This document shows, one piece after another, positions 23,004 to 29,298 of a stretch of 29,298 bases of DNA. Position 1 is the first letter of the stretch. Every line of letters starts with the position of its first letter. The translations under genes and the position numbers were made by a program. Origin of the DNA: Firmicutes bacterium UBA6418 (GTDB lineage: Bacteria > Bacillota > Clostridia > Peptostreptococcales > Anaerovoracaceae); assembly GCA_002439735.1 (NCBI GenBank), contig DJPG01000036.1, positions 15,927 to 45,224 on the forward strand, in the 5' to 3' direction. The notes below the pieces were generated by a model. The model did not search any database. It was not told the DNA's origin and saw only the letters and a program-made list of their open reading frames with translations.

Positions 23004-23588
23004 TCACAAGAAAACATCACACGCCCGGTCATCGTCGGTCAGTCCATGGGCGGATACGTCGGTCAGGCTTACGCGGAATTATTTCCCGGCAGGTTAAAAG
23101 GCTTCATCTCCATCGATTCCGCGCCGCTTCAAAGAAAATATATCAGTGCCGCGGAGCTTTGGCTGCTGGAGCGAATGGAACCGGTCTACCGTTATGATCC
23201 ATGGAAGCTTCTTCTAAGATCCGGTACCGACGGCGTGGCGGTCTCCGCATACGGTCGTCAGCTGATGCTGCAGATGATGCTGGAGTACAGCGGGGAAAAA
23301 GCATATTACGCAAAGCTGGCCGGTCATGGTTTCCGCATTCTGGCCGACACCATGAAAAAAGATCTTCCTTACCATCTTTCCTGTCCGTCGCTCCTGCTCT
23401 GCGGGGAAAAAGACCGTGCCGGTTCCTGCATCCGCTATAACACGGCTTGGCACCGCGACACCGGCATTCCGCTCGTTTGGCTCAAAGATGCCGGTCACAA
23501 CGCAAATACCGACCAGCCGGACACCGTAAATCAGCTGATCGCGCAGTTTCTTGCCGATGCCGCGTTAGCCGCGCCATTTCCAATTTGA
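23004..23588 (+). pseudogene. Alpha/beta hydrolase, N-terminally truncated
   Basis: The frame matches an alpha/beta hydrolase from ITRPVIVGQSMGGYVGQAY (nucleophile elbow GQSMGG) through PSLLLCGEKDRAGS (acid residue) to DAGHNANTDQPD (catalytic His), ending at TGA 23586-23588. The roughly 80-100 residues before the elbow, with the core strands and oxyanion loop, are missing. Upstream of about 23004 the frame gives unrelated sequence that runs back into the end of the glycerate kinase gene, and no ribosome site serves any start. All three catalytic residues survive, so the decay may be recent. A truncated expressed protein cannot be excluded. Confidence 0.7.
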
Positions 23589-23604
23589 CCAAAACATTGC
23601 CGCG

Positions 23605-23692
23605 CCATGATGTTTCGCGATTGTCCAGGCTTCTTCTGCACCATGATGTTTCGCGATTGTCCAGGCTTCTTCTGCACCATGATGTTTCGCGA
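23605..23692. repeat. 36-bp tandem repeat, 2.4 perfect copies
   Basis: Two identical 36-bp units (23605-23640 and 23641-23676) plus the first 16 bp of a third (23677-23692). The unit begins CCATGATGTTTCGCGA. The copies are exact and directly adjacent, so this is a minisatellite and not a CRISPR array. It starts 16 bp after the truncated hydrolase. Confidence 0.95.
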
Positions 23693-23998
23693 AATTCGAT
23701 AAAAAAGCTGCTTTTTCAGTTACTTATCCACATTTTCAGCGAAAGTTCGCTTGCTTCACACGCAGCCGCCTCTCTTCGCCGAGCAGATTCGACATGTTTC
23801 GACAGGTTTTGACCGTATTTTCACGGTCCGCGAACTTCCCGAGTAAAATCTTTTCACCAGAATTTTCGAAAACGCTTTACCGATTTTCTTTTTTAGGTAT
23901 AATTGCGAAATTTTTACTCTGATTTGTGGATATCTAATTTGAAAAGCGATGTTTTTATCTACTTCGCCCATTTTCACGTCTTTTCACGTCTGCCGTTC
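23693..23998. other. AT-rich intergenic stretch with one possible promoter
   Basis: No gene seen. A possible + strand promoter is TTTACC (23876-23881), 16-nt spacer, TATAAT (23898-23903), which would read through the repeats toward the nuclease-like gene. The decamer TTTTCACGTC occurs twice in tandem at about 23971-23990. Confidence 0.4.
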
Positions 23999-24135
23999 AT
24001 CCCAAGGGCTTTCGCGCAGTAACGTTCTTCTTATCCCAAGGGCTTTCTCGCGGCCAAAGTTCTGCTCAACCCAACGGCTTTCGCGCAGCCAAAGTTCTTT
24101 CCATCCCAAAAGCTTTCGCACAGCAAAAGTTTTCC
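23999..24135. repeat. Degenerate tandem repeats of about 35 bp, four copies
   Basis: Copies begin at 23999, 24033, 24068 and 24103 (spacing 34, 35 and 35). Each starts (A/T)-CCCAA-x-x-GCTTTC, continues with a CGCG-type core, and ends with an AAGTTCT-like block. Units differ at several positions but keep phase. They end 20 bp before the -35 of the nuclease-like gene. Confidence 0.85.
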
Positions 24136-24154
24136 ATAAATTTCCGGTTTAATA

Positions 24155-24183
24155 TTTACATTTTATTACTTGCATGGTATAAT
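24155..24183 (+). promoter_or_regulatory. Strong promoter of the nuclease-like gene
   Basis: -35 TTTACA (24155-24160), 17-nt spacer, perfect -10 TATAAT (24178-24183) preceded by TGG (extended -10). It lies 26 nt before the ATG. Confidence 0.85.
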
Positions 24184-24209
24184 TTTTTCATTATAAAAGG
24201 GAGGTGTGT

Positions 24210-25064
24210 ATGCTCGGATTTTTTAACGCTTTGAAAAAAGACATGCAGCTGGAAGAAAAGCTGTTAAAAGAATACAACGAGCTGCTGACAAAGGCGCCGC
24301 CCGGATCGTTGGTCTGTTACCAAAAGAACGGTAAGGTCTATTATCGCTATGTTCTTTCTGCCGGCGATCCCGACAGCGGCCGTCTGCTGACAACGCAGCG
24401 CAATCTTCGTCCGTCTGCGAGTCCGGCGGACGCAAAGCTTCTGACCGCGCTGGCTGAAAAGGCCTATGCGCGAAGGATGATCCGTACACTGAAACACAAT
24501 CTGCAACTGCAAAAGAAGCTAGCGGAGTCCTATCAGTCTTATCGCTTTGAAGCGATCCGCGATCAGCTGGGAAAAGCCTATCAGGAAGTCGCTCTGCAAA
24601 GTTCCCTCGGATTGCACGCGGATCCGGAGCGGAAAATCGCTGAAAAGCAGGTAAATGCAAGCAAGCACGCCGTTCATCCGGAGAATCTGTCGCAGCCGAC
24701 GCTGGCGGGGTTCAAGGTTCGGAGTAAGTCGGAAACGATCATCAGCAATCTGATGACGGAACGCGGCATTCTCTTTGTCTACGAAGAACCGCTGCGTCTG
24801 TATGTCCCGCGTGAAGGCTGGCTCACACTGCACCCCGATTTCGTCATCTATCTGCCCGACGGCGGCATCATTATCCGGGAGCATCTGGGCTTGCTTCAAG
24901 ACGAAGCCTATCTTGCCGCATTCGCAAAGAAACTGCAGCTTTATCACAAGGCCGGTTTCGCAGTCGGCAGCACCTTATACCTGACCTCGGACACCGCAAG
25001 CGGACGTCTGGATATGGACGCAGTGCTGCATGTCATCGACTGCCTCAAGGCCATGGGCGCCTAA
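24210..25064 (+). CDS. Coiled-coil protein with PD-(D/E)XK nuclease-like C-terminal domain
   Basis: 284 residues from the ATG at 24210-24212 (AGGGAGG about 5 nt upstream). The N-terminal half is helical and Lys/Glu/Leu-rich (about 8-28 and 90-130), with a beta element (GSLVCYQKNGKVYYRYVL) between. The C-terminal domain has SKSETII (E175), LTLHPDFVIYLPDGGIIIRE (D210 and E224) and EHLGLLQDEAYLAAFAKK. The order E, PDF, then E-x-H-x-G is like PD-(D/E)XK endonuclease folds that carry WEH-x-G instead of E-x-K. Nuclease activity is inference; H225 in place of Lys could alter or abolish it. No methylase, helicase or immunity gene lies beside it. It is flanked by two different tandem-repeat clusters. 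Confidence 0.75.
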   Translation: MLGFFNALKKDMQLEEKLLKEYNELLTKAPPGSLVCYQKNGKVYYRYVLSAGDPDSGRLLTTQRNLRPSASPADAKLLTALAEKAYARRMIRTLKHNLQLQKKLAESYQSYRFEAIRDQLGKAYQEVALQSSLGLHADPERKIAEKQVNASKHAVHPENLSQPTLAGFKVRSKSETIISNLMTERGILFVYEEPLRLYVPREGWLTLHPDFVIYLPDGGIIIREHLGLLQDEAYLAAFAKKLQLYHKAGFAVGSTLYLTSDTASGRLDMDAVLHVIDCLKAMGA

Positions 25065-25076
25065 GCAAGAGACGTC

Positions 25077-25156
25077 ATTGGAGAGCATTGGAGAGCATTG
25101 AAGAGCATGGGGAAACACTGGAGAGCATGGGGAAGCATGGGGAAGCATGGGGAAGC
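25077..25156. repeat. 10-bp tandem repeat, about eight copies
   Basis: Exactly phased decamers with consensus AT(G/T)G-G(G/A)(G/A)A(G/A)C run from 25077 to 25156, starting 12 bp after the nuclease-like stop. The first copies are ATTGGAGAGC, the later ones ATGGGGAAGC. One turn of DNA per unit gives a run of purine-rich blocks on the + strand. The 167 bp from here to the sppA stop hold nothing else that I recognise. Confidence 0.9.
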
Positions 25157-25323
25157 TCGTGAGCGCAAGAAGAAGCGAAAAGCATACAAAAGACCACCGG
25201 CGACCGCCCAGCGCAATGCGGGAAAGCATCACGCCGCGGCATATTCCGATGGTCCGAAATTCAACCGGTTCGTCTATTGATAAGCCCGTCTGTCGATCGA
25301 TCCGCCTATTGAGCAAGACCGCC

Positions 25324-26553
25324 CTATTTTTCGATCGGGCAAAGGTAGCTGAACTCGAATTTACCATTGAGGTCGATCAGCTGCTGAACAGCGTCCGCGC
25401 TCAGGTTCGCGCTGCCGTCAGCCGCGTTCGAGGCGAGCCCCAAAAGCGAAGTCCAGTCACTGGAAGCCGGTGCGGAGAAGTCCTCCACTTCGCAGTCATC
25501 CAGTTCATACTCTTTTTTCATATCCTCAACAGCCTCTTCAAACGTGCCTATCTGATCGATCAGACCGTTGGCCAGCGCCTGTTTTGCGGTATAGATCCTG
25601 CCGTCCGCGAGCTTCTTCACCTTGTCGAGCTTCATATCGCGTCCCTCCGCGACAATGCCGACAAACTGTTCGTAAGCCTCATCGACCATACTCTGGAAGA
25701 TCGCACGCTGTTCGCTTGTCATCGGCTCCACACTGCTACCCATCGCCTTGTTCGCGCCGGATGTGATCGTATTGGTCTTGATGCCGAGGTTGTCAAGCAG
25801 TTCACTGACATCGTACATTGTACCGAGCGTCACGCCGATCGAACCGGTCCAACAGTTGCGGTTCGCGATGATCTTATCACAAGGCGCCGAAACATAATAA
25901 CCGCCGGACGCCGCCATCGACTGCATCGAAGCATACACCGGCCGCTCCGTTTTTTCCTGGTATTCCTTGATCTTAAAATACAGCTCGTCGGAAGCGAACA
26001 CACTGCCGCCCGGCGTATCCAGATACAGAATCAAGCCCTGATTCTCAGAGTCCTCGATCATCGCATCAATGGCATTCAGCAGATACTGGTGATTGTAGGT
26101 GCCACCCGCGTCTTCACTGATCGTGCCTTCTACATGGATGACCCCGATGTAATCATAGCCGAAATCCGTACTGACGCTGTTGTCGGTCGTGCTGACCAGC
26201 GTTTCGTCCAGCTTATCCGCCATCTTATCGATCGCCTTTGTGCAGCTGGTCGCCAGCAGCACCAGACATAAGATGATTACACCGATGATGATCAGCGCCT
26301 TGCCCCAGCCCGGCAGCGCGCCCCAGCCTTTCTTCGGCTTCTGCGGCTGCGAAGCCCCCTGTGCCTGCCCTGCGCGCAGCTCTTCCTGATTGCCTGCAAG
26401 CCGTCCACCCGCATAATACTGAACCTTTGGCGCATCCTGCGTCTGCTTCTCGCTCTGTGCGTTCGCCTGCGCCTTGCCTGCGTCAGCCTCCGGCTCTGCC
26501 GTGTTCTGTGCGTCTTGCCCGTTTTGCGGTTTCCTGTTTTCAAACTGCTCCAA
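25324..26553 (-). CDS. sppA: Signal peptide peptidase SppA (S49 family), membrane-anchored
   Basis: 409 residues. SppA digests leftover signal peptides and membrane fragments with a Ser/Lys dyad. Nucleophile S216 lies in SMAASGGYYVSAP and the general base is K269 in TSGANKAMGSS. YLDTPGGSVFASDEL and CWTGSIGVTLG are further family blocks. One membrane helix spans about 85-103. The cytoplasmic N terminus (1-75) is a Gln/Ala/Glu/Lys-rich low-complexity segment. The start is a TTG (26551-26553) with AAAGGAGG 7 nt upstream; longer frames to 26787 would begin before the promoter. It stands alone on the - strand. Confidence 0.93.
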   Translation of the reverse strand: MEQFENRKPQNGQDAQNTAEPEADAGKAQANAQSEKQTQDAPKVQYYAGGRLAGNQEELRAGQAQGASQPQKPKKGWGALPGWGKALIIIGVIILCLVLLATSCTKAIDKMADKLDETLVSTTDNSVSTDFGYDYIGVIHVEGTISEDAGGTYNHQYLLNAIDAMIEDSENQGLILYLDTPGGSVFASDELYFKIKEYQEKTERPVYASMQSMAASGGYYVSAPCDKIIANRNCWTGSIGVTLGTMYDVSELLDNLGIKTNTITSGANKAMGSSVEPMTSEQRAIFQSMVDEAYEQFVGIVAEGRDMKLDKVKKLADGRIYTAKQALANGLIDQIGTFEEAVEDMKKEYELDDCEVEDFSAPASSDWTSLLGLASNAADGSANLSADAVQQLIDLNGKFEFSYLCPIEK

Positions 26554-26617
26554 AATGTTGCCTCCTTTATTTCTCGAGTCTTGCGCATGCATCCGCACCC
26601 GCCTGTCGTTACCTACT

Positions 26618-26646
26618 ATTATATCGGTTAGTGTTTCGGTACGCAA
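26618..26646 (-). promoter_or_regulatory. Sigma-A promoter of sppA
   Basis: On the - strand: -35 TTGCGT (26641-26646), 17-nt spacer, perfect -10 TATAAT (26618-26623), about 65 nt before the TTG start. It confirms that the open frame beyond it is not part of sppA. Confidence 0.8.
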
Positions 26647-26649
26647 CGC

Positions 26650-27000
26650 ATTTTTGCGCGGATTTTGCAGAATTTCGGCGCTTGACAAAATCTTCGCGAC
26701 CCGCAGCTTTCGCGCTTTGCGACAAGTCAGCGGTATAGGCGAGGTCTGCATAAAATAAGCGCTTTCCTCATAAAGATGCTCCACCAACTCCGCACGGATC
26801 TCGTCCCGATCCCAGCCGAAACGCGCCCAGCCTTTGCCCTCCGGCTTTTGCAGGATCGGGTAATCTTGCGTTTTGCGAATGAGCGTGAGAAAAATACAAT
26901 CTGAGGCATCTCGAGAGTCATACTCTGCGTGAAAAAAGTCGGACGAACAAATTTTCCTAAGGCTCCCGAGGGTTTCCTGAGAATTTGATAAAAGAATCTG
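26650..27000. other. sppA-gntR intergenic region with an open frame lacking a usable start
   Basis: About 350 bp between the divergent promoters of sppA and the gntR operon. On the - strand one frame is open throughout and reads protein-like (for example KPEGKGWARFGWDRDEIRAE and ELVEHLYEESAYF), but it has no ATG or GTG with a ribosome site and no stop before the sppA promoter. It may be a decayed gene. I see no RNA or terminator. Confidence 0.4.
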
Positions 27001-27043
27001 TTGACAGCGTACTATGCAATATGATACACTTAGTTCACATAGT
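27001..27043 (+). promoter_or_regulatory. Promoter and dyad operator candidate of the gntR-ABC operon
   Basis: -35 TTGACA (27001-27006), 18-nt spacer, -10 TACACT (27025-27030). The inverted repeat ACTATG (27011-27016) and CATAGT (27038-27043) brackets the -10, well placed for repression by the GntR protein encoded downstream. The message would have a leader of about 95 nt. Confidence 0.6.
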
Positions 27044-27130
27044 GAGGCAGTCGTCGGTGCGCATCCAAAAAGCTCACCGGTACGCGCTTCCTTATGAAAG
27101 CATCTTTACAGAAAGGGGAATCATCATATT

Positions 27131-27523
27131 ATGCTGCAGTTAGACTTAAAAAGCCGCAAGTCCATCTACGAACAGGTCATGGATCAGCTGAAAGAACAGA
27201 TCATGACCGGGCAGATGGCCACAGGGGAAAAACTGCCGTCGGTACGCGAGCTTTCCAAATCGATCACCGTCAATCCGAATACGGTGCAGAAGGCCTATCG
27301 CGAGCTCGAACGGCAAGGCTACGTCTACACCACCAGCGGTGTCGGCACCTTCGTCGCGGACCGCAGGGAGATCCACGCCGATCTTGCCGCGCTGCAAAAG
27401 GCGCAGGAAAATCTTGACGACGCGTTCCGGCAACTGCTGTTTTTGGGACTCGGTTACGAAAAAGCAAAAAATCTGACTATGCAAATTATCGAAAGGAGGC
27501 GACCGGGAAATGATCAAAATTGA
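27131..27523 (+). CDS. GntR-family transcriptional regulator, YtrA subfamily
   Basis: 130 residues. The N-terminal winged helix has SIYEQVMDQLKEQIMTGQMA, GEKLPSVRELS, NPNTVQKAYRELERQGYVYT and GVGTFVA, all standard GntR blocks. The short C-terminal helical part (about 80-130) instead of a large effector domain defines the YtrA type, usually a repressor of an adjacent ABC operon that responds to cell-wall antibiotics or related stress. Its frame overlaps the ABC ATPase by 14 nt. The ribosome site (AAAGGGG) is about 12 nt before the ATG, rather far, so expression may be low. Confidence 0.94.
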   Translation: MLQLDLKSRKSIYEQVMDQLKEQIMTGQMATGEKLPSVRELSKSITVNPNTVQKAYRELERQGYVYTTSGVGTFVADRREIHADLAALQKAQENLDDAFRQLLFLGLGYEKAKNLTMQIIERRRPGNDQN

Positions 27524-28220
27524 ACATGTGACCAAATACTTTGACACCTATCCGGTTTTGAACGACCTGAGCCTGACCGTACCCAAAGGCTCCATCTACG
27601 GCCTGATGGGCCTCAACGGCGCAGGCAAAACAACGCTGCTTCGGCACCTGTCCGGTTTTCTCAGACAGGACAGCGGCAGCATCACCGTCGACGAACAGGA
27701 GATCACAGACAATGAAACGCTGAAACGGCGCGTGCTGTTCATCCCGGACGAACTCTTCTTTTTCCGCGGCTACAGCCTGACCGAAATGGGCAAATATTAT
27801 CGGAAACTCTACCCGAACTGGAACGAGATCCGCTTCCTGGAAATGATGCAGGACTTCGGCCTGGATCCAAAGGCCAATATCGGCAAATTCTCCAAGGGTA
27901 TGAAAAAACAGGCGGCCTTCTGCCTTGCCATGGCGGCTATGCCCGATTATCTGCTGCTCGACGAGCCGGTCGACGGGCTGGATCCGATCGTGCGCCACAA
28001 GCTGCGCCGCTATCTGATGGATGACGTCGCCGACCGCGAGATGACCGTCCTGGTCTCCTCGCACAACGCCAAGGAGATGGAGGACATCTGCAACTACATC
28101 GGCATCCTGGCAAGCGGCAAGATGGTCTTCGAGGGCGACCTGCTGGAGCTTCTGCCGACCTCGCTCGAGGAGCTTTTTATCGAAAAATTAGGAGGTGAGC
28201 GCCGTGAACAATCTGAGTAA
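27510..28220 (+). CDS. ABC transporter ATP-binding protein (YtrB/CcmA-like)
   Basis: 236 residues. Walker A GLNGAGKTT (34-42), degenerate signature FSKGMKKQ (127-134) as is common in this subgroup, Walker B YLLLDEPVDGLDP (147-159) and switch H185 in SSHNAKEME. This group pairs with multi-pass membrane proteins in small exporters under YtrA-type control, implicated in antibiotic or envelope stress. AGGAGG lies about 15 nt upstream of the ATG at 27510, inside gntR. It overlaps the membrane-protein gene by 17 nt, so all three genes are coupled. Confidence 0.94.
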   Translation: MIKIEHVTKYFDTYPVLNDLSLTVPKGSIYGLMGLNGAGKTTLLRHLSGFLRQDSGSITVDEQEITDNETLKRRVLFIPDELFFFRGYSLTEMGKYYRKLYPNWNEIRFLEMMQDFGLDPKANIGKFSKGMKKQAAFCLAMAAMPDYLLLDEPVDGLDPIVRHKLRRYLMDDVADREMTVLVSSHNAKEMEDICNYIGILASGKMVFEGDLLELLPTSLEELFIEKLGGERREQSE

Positions 28221-29298
28221 TCCGAAGAAACCATTCGTCCTGGCATGCTCCCGGACACTGATCGTCGAAAACTTCAGAATGTACTGGTACATTCCGCTGC
28301 TGTCCTTCGCGGCCTACTTTTTCGGCGGCATCTTCCCGATCCTGGCTAACCGCGACAACATCGACGACTACGCGCGTTTTCTCCAGCACAGTTTTGAGGG
28401 CTTCAACGCCGCCTACCTGCTGCTGATGGCGTTCCTGCCGCTGATCGCTTCCGTGACCGTGATGAGCTTTTATCACAAGCAGGACCGCGCGATCGCGCTG
28501 CACAGCCAGCCGTTTGCCAAGTCCCGCATTTTTAACAGCCAGATCCTCTCCGGATGGCTGATGTGCGAGCTGCCGATCCTCCTGACAGCGCTGCTGTACC
28601 TGTGCTTCATGAAAGAATGCTATATCCACACGGTCAGCGACTCCTCCGGCTTTTACAGCAACGATCCGGCCACGCTGGAGATCAACATCTACACCGCTGC
28701 CAATGTGCTGCGTTGGCTGGGGAGCACCACTGCGATGATGACCTTTTTCTACGGGCTCTACACGCTGGCAGGCGCGCTGGTCGGCACCGGCATCATGCAG
28801 GTCCTGCTGTCGGGCGTATTTTTCGGCGCGCTCCCGCTGATCCTCTTCATCGCGAACGCTTACTGCGATGAATTCCTGCGCGGCTATGCCGGCATGTCCG
28901 ATCTTGCGGAAAATCTGATGCTCGGATCCAATCCGATCCTCAAGGTGATCTCACACTACGGCAGCGGCACGGATTCGCTCGGCGGCGGAATTTGTACCGC
29001 GTATTTGGCGGCCGGACTGCTCGGCCTGATCCTGGCCCGCGTCGCTTACGGCAAAGCCAAGCTGGAAAAGGTCGGCGATTCCATGATCTTCAAACCGGTC
29101 GAAGAGGTCATTACCTGGCTGATCACCTTTGTCGGCACCACAGCCTGCGGCATGGTCTTCTATTACCTGGCCGGAAGTACCCTTGCGGTGCTGCTCGTCG
29201 GTCTTCTGGCCGGCCTGCTGGCGACCTTCTTTGTGGTCAAGATCATCATCGCCAAGTCCATCAAGGTCTTCCACAAGCGCAACCTGCTTTCGTTCGGT
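28204..29298 (+). CDS. ABC transporter membrane protein (partial, runs off the window)
   Basis: A frame opens at GTG 28204-28206 and stays open to the window end (365 codons). AGGAGG stands 8 nt before the GTG, at the end of the ATPase gene. The product begins VNNLSNPKKPFVLACSRTLI and has several long hydrophobic segments (for example ILLTALLYLCF and VGLLAGLLATFFVVKIII), as expected of an ABC-2-like multi-pass permease with an early helix near residues 29-47 and an extracellular loop. The phrase HKQDRAIALHSQPFAKSRIF is a cytoplasmic segment seen in related Firmicute exporters. The C-terminal part is missing. Confidence 0.88.
   Translation, partial: MNNLSNPKKPFVLACSRTLIVENFRMYWYIPLLSFAAYFFGGIFPILANRDNIDDYARFLQHSFEGFNAAYLLLMAFLPLIASVTVMSFYHKQDRAIALHSQPFAKSRIFNSQILSGWLMCELPILLTALLYLCFMKECYIHTVSDSSGFYSNDPATLEINIYTAANVLRWLGSTTAMMTFFYGLYTLAGALVGTGIMQVLLSGVFFGALPLILFIANAYCDEFLRGYAGMSDLAENLMLGSNPILKVISHYGSGTDSLGGGICTAYLAAGLLGLILARVAYGKAKLEKVGDSMIFKPVEEVITWLITFVGTTACGMVFYYLAGSTLAVLLVGLLAGLLATFFVVKIIIAKSIKVFHKRNLLSFG

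Noticed and set aside
22902..23009. ATG at 22902 as true start of the hydrolase
   Set aside because: It lies within the glycerate kinase gene, has no ribosome site, and the first 35 residues do not match a hydrolase N terminus.
23605..23692. CRISPR array from 36-bp repeats
   Set aside because: Copies are directly adjacent without spacers and no cas gene is present.
23447..23812. 121-codon + strand ORF over the 36-bp repeats
   Set aside because: Overlaps the hydrolase remnant in another frame; its repeated peptide only reflects the DNA repeat.
25098..25280. 60-codon + strand ORF in the 10-bp repeats
   Set aside because: Begins inside the repeat array, Lys/Arg-rich, no ribosome site.
25147..26271. 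374-codon + strand ORF
   Set aside because: Antisense shadow of sppA; no start signal, no recognisable domain.

Overview
The window looks like chromosomal DNA of an anaerobic Gram-positive bacterium of class Clostridia, perhaps near Peptostreptococcales/Anaerovoracaceae (the placement is inference). Support comes from gene order (ylxM-ffh-rpsP-khpA-rimM-trmD; yggS-sepF-yggT-divIVA-lspA-rluD), AGGAGG-type ribosome sites, sigma-A promoters of TTGACA/TATAAT type, a mid-range GC content, a CoA-transferase of the kind used in acid fermentation, and no oxygen-linked genes. I see no rRNA or tRNA gene, no insertion sequence, no CRISPR array and no prophage.

Layout. 1-174 (+): the end of a CBS-domain gene, meeting RNase R (rnr, -) at a shared terminator. 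2408-3715 (-): acetyl-CoA hydrolase/transferase family gene with its own promoter. 4015-10847 (-): a surface-transport and sensing block. In transcription order it runs response regulator, histidine kinase, a short gap with a candidate response-regulator box on a promoter, MacB/LolD-type ATPase, exported CARDB-repeat protein with a C-terminal membrane anchor, FtsX/MacB-type permease, and an Asp/Asn-rich lipoprotein. 10848-11366: decaying hydrolase-like sequence and two short ORFs, one a convincing 42-residue Cys/His protein on the + strand. 11532-12182 (-): flavin reductase-like protein.

12283-20729 (-) is the housekeeping core. The ylxM-ffh-rpsP-khpA-rimM-trmD run (SRP, ribosome and tRNA maturation) is followed directly by HlyD-like protein-yggS-sepF-yggT-divIVA-lspA-rluD (division, cell pole, lipoprotein processing, rRNA modification). 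Its start is unusual. A near-consensus promoter at 20993-21021 drives a leader of about 255 nt with several strong hairpins, including a compact three-way junction. Back to back with it, on the + strand, lies a second stretch (about 21065-21235) that folds coherently, has no believable ORF, and may be an unannotated non-coding RNA.

21599-25160 (+) is looser accessory DNA: a glycerate 2-kinase, a 5'-truncated alpha/beta hydrolase, three different short tandem-repeat clusters (36-bp, about 35-bp and 10-bp units), and between two of them a strongly promoted gene for a PD-(D/E)XK-like protein. 25324-26553 (-) is sppA. 27131 to the end (+) is a GntR/YtrA-type regulator, ABC ATPase and ABC membrane protein operon cut by the window edge.

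The best candidates for something undescribed are the two RNA-like elements at 20730-21235, the two-component/CARDB/ABC block, and the repeat-flanked nuclease-like gene.
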